This document shows, one piece after another, positions 25,918 through 32,454 of a stretch of DNA of 32,454 bases; the stretch's first letter is position 1, and the number at the start of each line of letters is the position of its first letter. Under the pieces are notes generated by a model. The model was not told the origin of the DNA. It searched no databases and saw only the letters and a program-made list of their open reading frames with translations. A program made the translations under genes and the position numbers. This DNA comes from Natronospirillum sp. (GTDB taxonomy: Bacteria > Pseudomonadota > Gammaproteobacteria > Pseudomonadales > Natronospirillaceae): the NCBI RefSeq assembly GCF_022565775.1, contig NZ_JAIUMC010000031.1:1-32454 (forward strand), in the 5' to 3' direction.

Positions 25918-25937
25918 TTTCCCGGTTCCTCGGGAAA
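25918..25937 (+). other. Hairpin 1 after dctP
   Basis: TTTCCCG and CGGGAAA (7-bp perfect stem, 6-nt loop) begin directly after the dctP stop codon. There is no T-run after it, so it is more likely an mRNA-stability or processing element than a terminator. Confidence 0.5.
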
Positions 25938-25956
25938 CCACAATGACAATAACCGT

Positions 25957-25980
25957 GCCGGATCTCCGCGGAGATCCGGC
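25957..25980 (+). other. Hairpin 2 after dctP, perfect 24-bp palindrome
   Basis: The 24 bases are a perfect palindrome with arms of 12 (GCCGGATCTCCG and its complement). As RNA it gives a GC-rich stem of about 10 bp. No T-run follows. It could protect the 3' end of a dctP-only transcript. Confidence 0.6.
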
Positions 25981-26018
25981 CCATTCTCTCTGCAGGCTTC
26001 AGGCTGCAGAGAGAATGG
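25981..26018 (+). other. Hairpin 3 before dctQ
   Basis: The arms CCATTCTCTCTGCAG (25981-25995) and their exact complement (26004-26018) form a 15-bp stem with an 8-nt loop, 27 bp before the dctQ start. Only TT follows the stem. It abuts hairpin 2 with no spacer. Confidence 0.6.
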
Positions 26019-26045
26019 TTCCGGGCAGAAGGGAGCATTCACACC

Positions 26046-26678
26046 ATGTCTGATACATCCACCTCTGGGGTGAAATCCACCCTTCCGGGTATCCTTGGGC
26101 ATATCGACAATCTGCTGGCCAAGGCGGAGTCTCTGATTCTGGCGTTGGGCGTTCTGCTCATGGCGCTGAACACCATGGCCAATGTCATCAGCCGATTTTT
26201 GTTGGGTGAGAGCCTGCATTTTTCGGAAGAGGTCAATCGCATACTCATCGTCATGATCACTTTCGCCGGTATCGGGTATGCAGCCCGGCATGGTCGGCAC
26301 ATCCGGATGTCGGCGATCTATGATGCCTTGCCCCTTCCCGTCCGTCGCATCATGATGATCATCATTGCCCTGATCACCGGTGCCGTCATGTTCATGCTGT
26401 GCTACTGGTCCATCGGCTATGTACAGAGCAATTTCCGGTCAGGCCGTGTGCTGCCGACACTGGGCTACCCCATCTGGTTCATCTATATCTGGGTCCCGAT
26501 CGGGCTGGCCGTAACCGGTATCCAATACTGGCTGACAGCGATCAAGAACATGACATCGTCAGATGAAGTCTACCTCTCCACAGCCGTTACCGACGGCTAT
26601 GACGAAGAGGAAGAATTACTGGAGGACCTGAAAGAAGAGCTGCAACAGCCCGAGCCTGACAGCGATCAAAAAGACTGA
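26046..26678 (+). CDS. TRAP transporter small permease (DctQ)
   Basis: The 210-aa inner-membrane protein is the small subunit that pairs with DctM. Four membrane helices are visible: LILALGVLLMALNTMANVISRFLL, ILIVMITFAGIGYAA, MMIIIALITGAVMFMLCYW and IWFIYIWVPIGLAVTGI. The family segment EEVNRILIVMITFAGIGYAAR is present. A cytoplasmic tail of about 40 acidic residues (DEEEELLEDLKEEL) follows the last helix. AGGGAG lies 10 nt upstream of the ATG. dctM begins 23 bp downstream. Confidence 0.93.
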   Translation: MSDTSTSGVKSTLPGILGHIDNLLAKAESLILALGVLLMALNTMANVISRFLLGESLHFSEEVNRILIVMITFAGIGYAARHGRHIRMSAIYDALPLPVRRIMMIIIALITGAVMFMLCYWSIGYVQSNFRSGRVLPTLGYPIWFIYIWVPIGLAVTGIQYWLTAIKNMTSSDEVYLSTAVTDGYDEEEELLEDLKEELQQPEPDSDQKD

Positions 26679-26701
26679 GCCACAGAGCGGAGGGAACACT
26701 G

Positions 26702-27985
26702 ATGGCTACAATAATGATAATCACCATGATCGGGTTGCTGTTGTTGGGCTTCCCGATGATGATCCCGCTGACCGTCGCCGCCATCATCGGCTTCTACATG
26801 ACGTTCAACGGGTTTGGTCAGATGGGGACCATGATTCAGCAGATGATGGGCGGCATTCGCCCCACCGCGCTGATAGCCGTACCCATGTTTATACTTGCTG
26901 CTGACATCATGACCCGAGGTCAGTCGGCACAACGCCTTATCAATATGGTCATGGCCTTTATCGGCCATATCAAGGGTGGGCTCGCTGTCAGCACAGCAGC
27001 TTCCTGCACCCTGTTTGGTGCGGTATCGGGGTCAACTCAGGCAACCGTGGTGGCCATCGGTTCTCCCCTGCGCCCGCGGATGCTGAAAGCCGGTTACAAG
27101 GACCCCTTTTCACTGGCCCTGATCATCAATTCCAGTGACATCGCTTTCCTGATCCCGCCCAGTATCGGCATGATCATTTATGGCGTCATTTCAGGCACCT
27201 CGATTCGCGAGCTGTTTATCGCCGGCATAGGTCCTGGCCTGCTGATTCTGTTCCTGTTCTCCCTGTACTGCATCTTCTACGCCTACATGAACAAGGTGCC
27301 AACGGAGCCACGGGCAACCTGGGGTGAGCGGGGGCAATCCATTGTTCAGGCGCTCTGGCCAATGGGCTTCCCGGTACTGATTGTCGGCGGTATCTATGGC
27401 GGCCTTTTCAGCCCCACCGAAGCGGCCGCTGCGTGCGTGCTGTATGCCCTGCTGCTTGAGTTCGTAGTGTTCCGCTCCCTGAACACGCGCGATATCTACA
27501 AGATTGCCAAGTCGACCGGCCTGATTACGGCGGTGGTATTCATTCTGGTCGCTGTCGGCACCGGGTTCTCGTGGATCATTTCCTTTGCCCGTATTCCGCA
27601 GACCATGCTCGAAGCCATCGGCATCATGGATATGGGCCCCAATGGCGTGCTGATCACCATTGCCATCGCGTTCTTTGTCGCATGCATGTTTGTCGACCCG
27701 ATTGTGGTCATTCTGGTGCTGACGCCCATTTTCGCGCCGGCCATTCAGGCCTCGGGACTGGATCCGGTACTGGTGGGTGTCATGATCACCCTGCAGGTGG
27801 CCATAGGGTCAGCTACGCCGCCCTTTGGGTGTGATATATTTACCGCAATAGCCGTGTTCAAACGACCCTATTGGGAGGTCATCAAGGGAACACCACCGTT
27901 TGTGTTCCTGTTGCTGCTTTCTGCCGGGTTGCTGGTGGCTTTCCCGCAAATAGCCTTATACCTGCCAACCCTGGCCTTTAGATAG
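26702..27985 (+). CDS. TRAP transporter large permease (DctM)
   Basis: DctM is the sodium-coupled transport subunit. The 427-aa hydrophobic protein has the usual length and family motifs: IAVPMFILAADIM, ASCTLFGAVSGSTQATVVAIG, FLIPPSIGMIIYGVISGTS, GLFSPTEAAAACVLYALLLE and the C-terminal GSATPPFGCDIFTAIAV. About eleven or twelve helices are expected. A GGAGGG site lies 7 nt before the ATG. It completes the DctPQM set, and an OmpA-domain gene follows 26 bp later on the same strand. Confidence 0.95.
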   Translation: MATIMIITMIGLLLLGFPMMIPLTVAAIIGFYMTFNGFGQMGTMIQQMMGGIRPTALIAVPMFILAADIMTRGQSAQRLINMVMAFIGHIKGGLAVSTAASCTLFGAVSGSTQATVVAIGSPLRPRMLKAGYKDPFSLALIINSSDIAFLIPPSIGMIIYGVISGTSIRELFIAGIGPGLLILFLFSLYCIFYAYMNKVPTEPRATWGERGQSIVQALWPMGFPVLIVGGIYGGLFSPTEAAAACVLYALLLEFVVFRSLNTRDIYKIAKSTGLITAVVFILVAVGTGFSWIISFARIPQTMLEAIGIMDMGPNGVLITIAIAFFVACMFVDPIVVILVLTPIFAPAIQASGLDPVLVGVMITLQVAIGSATPPFGCDIFTAIAVFKRPYWEVIKGTPPFVFLLLLSAGLLVAFPQIALYLPTLAFR

Positions 27986-28011
27986 GGCCTTAGACGTTTG
28001 GAGTGCTGTCC

Positions 28012-29205
28012 ATGATCACCGCCAAGGTGTTTGCCATTCTGATGACCCTGCTGGCCCTCATCCTCGGGGGCCTGTCCGGGTATCAGTATTTCCAGTCGAC
28101 AGAACGTGATGAAACGGTCGCCGCGCTACGCGGCGACGTTGCTGACCTGACACGGTCCAATCGCGATCTCGAAAACGAGCTGACCCGTGTGCGCAGCGAG
28201 CGAGATCAACTCGCCGCGCAGGCCGAAGACCTCGAATCAGACCATTCAGCGGCGGCCGACACTGCGGCGGAGCTGAATGCACGCCTGACCGAGATCACGG
28301 CAGAGCGTGATGATCTGGATTCAAGCCTCATCGAAATGACCACTGCACGCGACGAACTGCGCGCCGAGCTCCGCCAGCAGCAGGAAGAAACAGCAGAACT
28401 GGCCGCTGAGCTGGCAGCAGCCCAGGATGCACTCGCCACAGCCGAATCCGAACGGGATGACGTGGTGGCCGAGCGGGATACTCTGCAGGATGAACTGGCT
28501 GCTGCCCAATCTGAACGCGATGACCTGGCGGCTGAAAGGGACAGCCTGCAGGACGAGCTGGCTAACGCCCAGTCCGAGCGCGATGACGCAATCACCGAAC
28601 GAGACAGCCTGCAGGACGAACTGGCCGCCGGCCAGACTGAGCTGGAGCGAACACGAGCTCAACTGAGTGGTCGCGAAGAGACCATGGAAGAACTCGAAAC
28701 ACGCCTGGAACGCGAACAGTCTGCACTGGATGAGCTGCAGGGGCGCCTGAATCTGGCCGAAGTAGAACGCCAGCAATTGATCGAGCAGCGTCAGGACGGT
28801 CAGACATTGATCCAGCTCCCGGAACGTATCCTGTTCGGCACCGGCTCTGCCGGCCTGTCAGACGATGCCGTGGATGCCCTGCGCGAAGTGGCTCTGGCCG
28901 TCGAGAGTTTCCCCGACTATACCCTGTCGGTGATCGGACACTCGGACAGCCGGGCCATTGGGCCGACGCTACAGTCCGTTTATCCGACCAACTGGGAATT
29001 GAGTGCAGCCCGTGCTTCGGCAACAGTGCGTGCACTGGCCGATCTGGGTATCAGTGAAGACAGAATGAAGGCAACAGGCGTAGCCGCCACCCAGCCTCTG
29101 GTCGAGGAAGTGGACGACGCCAGTCGCCAGCAGAACCGGCGTATCGAAATCATTCTGGAACCGCCCCTGCAGGTGCAAAACCTGCAGGAGGCCAGCCGCC
29201 AGTGA
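28012..29205 (+). CDS. Coiled-coil protein with C-terminal OmpA/MotB domain
   Basis: The 397-aa protein has one N-terminal membrane helix (VFAILMTLLALILGGLSGYQYF), a long charged coiled coil (about residues 25-260) and a C-terminal OmpA-like peptidoglycan-binding domain (about 265-390: LSVIGHSDS, YPTNWELSAARASATVRAL, QNRRIEII). It is probably anchored in the inner membrane and reaches the cell wall. The coiled coil contains three tandem 21-residue repeats (28447-28635). The ATG at 28012 is chosen because GGAG lies 8 nt upstream; an in-frame GTG at 28003 overlaps that site. It sits 26 bp after dctM, so it may be cotranscribed with the transporter. Confidence 0.88.
   Translation: MITAKVFAILMTLLALILGGLSGYQYFQSTERDETVAALRGDVADLTRSNRDLENELTRVRSERDQLAAQAEDLESDHSAAADTAAELNARLTEITAERDDLDSSLIEMTTARDELRAELRQQQEETAELAAELAAAQDALATAESERDDVVAERDTLQDELAAAQSERDDLAAERDSLQDELANAQSERDDAITERDSLQDELAAGQTELERTRAQLSGREETMEELETRLEREQSALDELQGRLNLAEVERQQLIEQRQDGQTLIQLPERILFGTGSAGLSDDAVDALREVALAVESFPDYTLSVIGHSDSRAIGPTLQSVYPTNWELSAARASATVRALADLGISEDRMKATGVAATQPLVEEVDDASRQQNRRIEIILEPPLQVQNLQEASRQ
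28447..28635 (+). repeat. Three tandem 63-bp repeats inside the OmpA-domain gene
   Basis: Units at 28447-28509, 28510-28572 and 28573-28635 each encode 21 residues of the form SERDD...ERDxLQDELAxxQ. The length of 21 equals three heptads, so loss or gain of a unit keeps both the reading frame and the coiled-coil register. The DNA copies have diverged at third positions. Confidence 0.9.
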
Positions 29206-29231
29206 TCGGGGCCTTGCCTGGGTAGCTACAC

Positions 29232-29393
29232 TGTAGGCGCTGGCTTGCCTGCGCTCGGCGGCGTCAGCCGCCTTCTGTGGGGCCTGCGGCCCCATCGCGC
29301 ACAGGGCCGATGCGTCGTACCGGCGCTCCTACGGAGGTGGTGCCTTGTTCTCGTAGGAGGCCAGCCCTCTGGCCGATGGCAGCGCCAGCCGCC
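29232..29393. repeat. REP-like elements, paired and single
   Basis: The gap of about 190 bp between the OmpA-domain gene and nfuA is filled with elements of the same kind as at 12770 and 22157. One unit runs from TGTAGG (29232-29237) to the inverted CCTACG (29328-29333), with GGCGGC...GCCGCC and GGGGCCTGCGGCCCC stems inside. A further CGTAGG-led half unit lies at 29352-29393 (GGCCAGCCCTCTGGCC). No gene is seen here. Confidence 0.7.
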
Positions 29394-29398
29394 CTGAA

Positions 29399-29998
29399 TT
29401 ACATATAGGCGTTTTCGGTCTGGGAGTGATCGGTCACGTCGCGGATGCCGCGCAGTTCCGGCAGGCGCTCCATCAGCGTCTTCTCGACACCCTGCTTCAG
29501 GGTGATATCAACCGCACTGCAGCCCTGGCAACCGCCGCCGAAGCGCAGCACAGCAACACTGTCTTCGGTCATCTCAACCAGTGACACCTCGCCGCCATGA
29601 GCTGCCAGCCCGGGGTTGATCTCACTCATCAGGATATAATTGACGCGATCCGGCAGCGGGCTGTCCTCCGATACCTTGGGCATCTTGGCATTGGGTGCCT
29701 TGATGGTCAGTTGTCCGCCCATCTTGTCTTCCTGGAAGTCCACTTCCGCTTCTTCAAGATAAGGCAGGCTGTTGTGTTCCAGATAAACCCGGATATGCTC
29801 CAGCTCGAGCAGTTCGTCCGTCTCGGCTTCTTCACCGGGACGACAGTAAGCGAGACAGGTTTCCGCATAGCGCGTACCCGGCTGGGTGACGAACATGCGT
29901 ACCGACATGCCTTCCACATTCTGGCGCTCCAGCAGGTTGGCCAGGTATTTCTGTGCACTTTCCGATACCGTTACTACGGGGCTGTTCACTTCGGTCAT
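29399..29998 (-). CDS. nfuA: Fe-S biogenesis protein NfuA
   Basis: NfuA carries a [4Fe-4S] cluster and delivers it to target enzymes, especially under oxidative or iron stress. The 199-aa protein has a degenerate A-type N-terminal domain ([18 protein letters not shown]) and a C-terminal Nfu domain with the cluster ligands Cys157 and Cys160 in [14 protein letters not shown]. Its length is close to E. coli NfuA (191 aa). It is divergent from metH with 180 bp between the starts. A TATACT -10-like box on the minus strand lies at 30039-30044, with a weak -35. Confidence 0.94.
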   Translation of the reverse strand: MTEVNSPVVTVSESAQKYLANLLERQNVEGMSVRMFVTQPGTRYAETCLAYCRPGEEAETDELLELEHIRVYLEHNSLPYLEEAEVDFQEDKMGGQLTIKAPNAKMPKVSEDSPLPDRVNYILMSEINPGLAAHGGEVSLVEMTEDSVAVLRFGGGCQGCSAVDITLKQGVEKTLMERLPELRGIRDVTDHSQTENAYM

Positions 29999-30073
29999 CT
30001 GGGTTCCCGGTCTCCGACACTGTTGGTGTTCAGGACCCAGTATAACGAATCGGATGCCGCAACGAAATACCTT

Positions 30074-30153
30074 ACCAATTTACTTGGTTATTAGATAACA
30101 ACACAGCACTTAACCTATATCAAAGTTTTTTGATATACTTGCGCAACTTTGAT
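30074..30153 (+). promoter_or_regulatory. metH promoter region with overlapping inverted repeats
   Basis: A promoter pair is visible as TTAACC (30110-30115) and TATACT (30134-30139) with an 18-bp spacer, and AGGA lies 8 nt before the metH ATG. TATATCAAA (30116-30124) and TTTGATATA (30129-30137) form a perfect 9-bp inverted repeat across the spacer and -10. ATCAAAGTT (30119-30127) also pairs exactly with AACTTTGAT (30145-30153). A smaller repeat ACCAA-tttac-TTGGT lies at 30074-30088. The arrangement suggests a repressor or activator site. No riboswitch fold was recognised. Confidence 0.5.
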
Positions 30154-30178
30154 GGCAGCACGGCACAGGAACATCCCC

Positions 30179-32454
<2,276 letters not shown>

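Noticed and set aside
25957-26018. Rho-independent terminator between dctP and dctQ
   Set aside because: The stems are strong but no run of T follows either of them, and dctQM need transcription from upstream. They were recorded as hairpins instead.
28447-28635. CRISPR array or mobile repeat
   Set aside because: The three units are contiguous with no spacers, lie in frame in a coiled coil, and have diverged at third positions.
30001-30178. SAM or cobalamin riboswitch before metH
   Set aside because: The leader after the predicted -10 is only about 35 nt, too short for known cobalamin or SAM-I riboswitches, and no conserved core was seen.

Overview
The window looks like a chromosomal segment of a gammaproteobacterium, probably marine or halotolerant. 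The grounds are the gene content (YciO, Rnm-type PHP protein, YciI, MnmC, GreB, NfuA, RNase II, a TRAP transporter), the gene order, and a GC-rich composition. I cannot name a genus. Nearly all of it is dense housekeeping DNA with short or overlapping gene junctions. I see no tRNA, rRNA, CRISPR array, insertion sequence or phage gene.

Region 1 (1-4586, minus strand): an operon read as PHP exonuclease (rnm-like), yciO, scpA, scpB, rluB. It links chromosome condensation (ScpAB) with 23S rRNA pseudouridylation. It faces yciI (4601). Region 2 (4601-9064, plus): yciI, an SH3/coiled-coil membrane protein, an unknown 110-aa protein, a lipoprotein peptidyl-prolyl isomerase, mnmC and greB. A small unknown gene (9066-9359) lies head-on to greB. 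Region 3 (9609-12758, plus): a two-domain QueD/PTPS-like protein, cysS, yidD, a Trm112-like gene and a small CbiX-type chelatase. Region 4 (12861-16128): RNase II on the minus strand, a three-helix membrane protein on the plus strand, and a RluA-like protein that has lost its catalytic motif on the minus strand.

Region 5 (16316-22156, plus): an RND efflux operon of adaptor, pump and an unknown 485-aa lipoprotein, with no outer-membrane channel gene. Region 6 (22221-24598, minus): an nfeD protease and slipin pair. Region 7 (24886-29205, plus): a complete TRAP transporter (DctP, DctQ, DctM) followed closely by a coiled-coil OmpA-domain protein. Region 8: nfuA on the minus strand, divergent from metH, whose 3' part runs off the window just before its cobalamin-binding His motif.

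The non-coding DNA holds the clearest unexplained structure. There is a family of REP-like GC-rich palindromic elements in three intergenic gaps. Three strong hairpins lie between dctP and dctQ. Operator-like inverted repeats precede metH, the RND operon, the QueD-like/cysS genes and dctP. The most interesting proteins are the QueD-like protein whose two halves carry complementary parts of the usual active site, the RluA-like protein with no catalytic Asp, and the unknown lipoprotein translationally linked to an RND pump. I found no clear new defence or mobile system.
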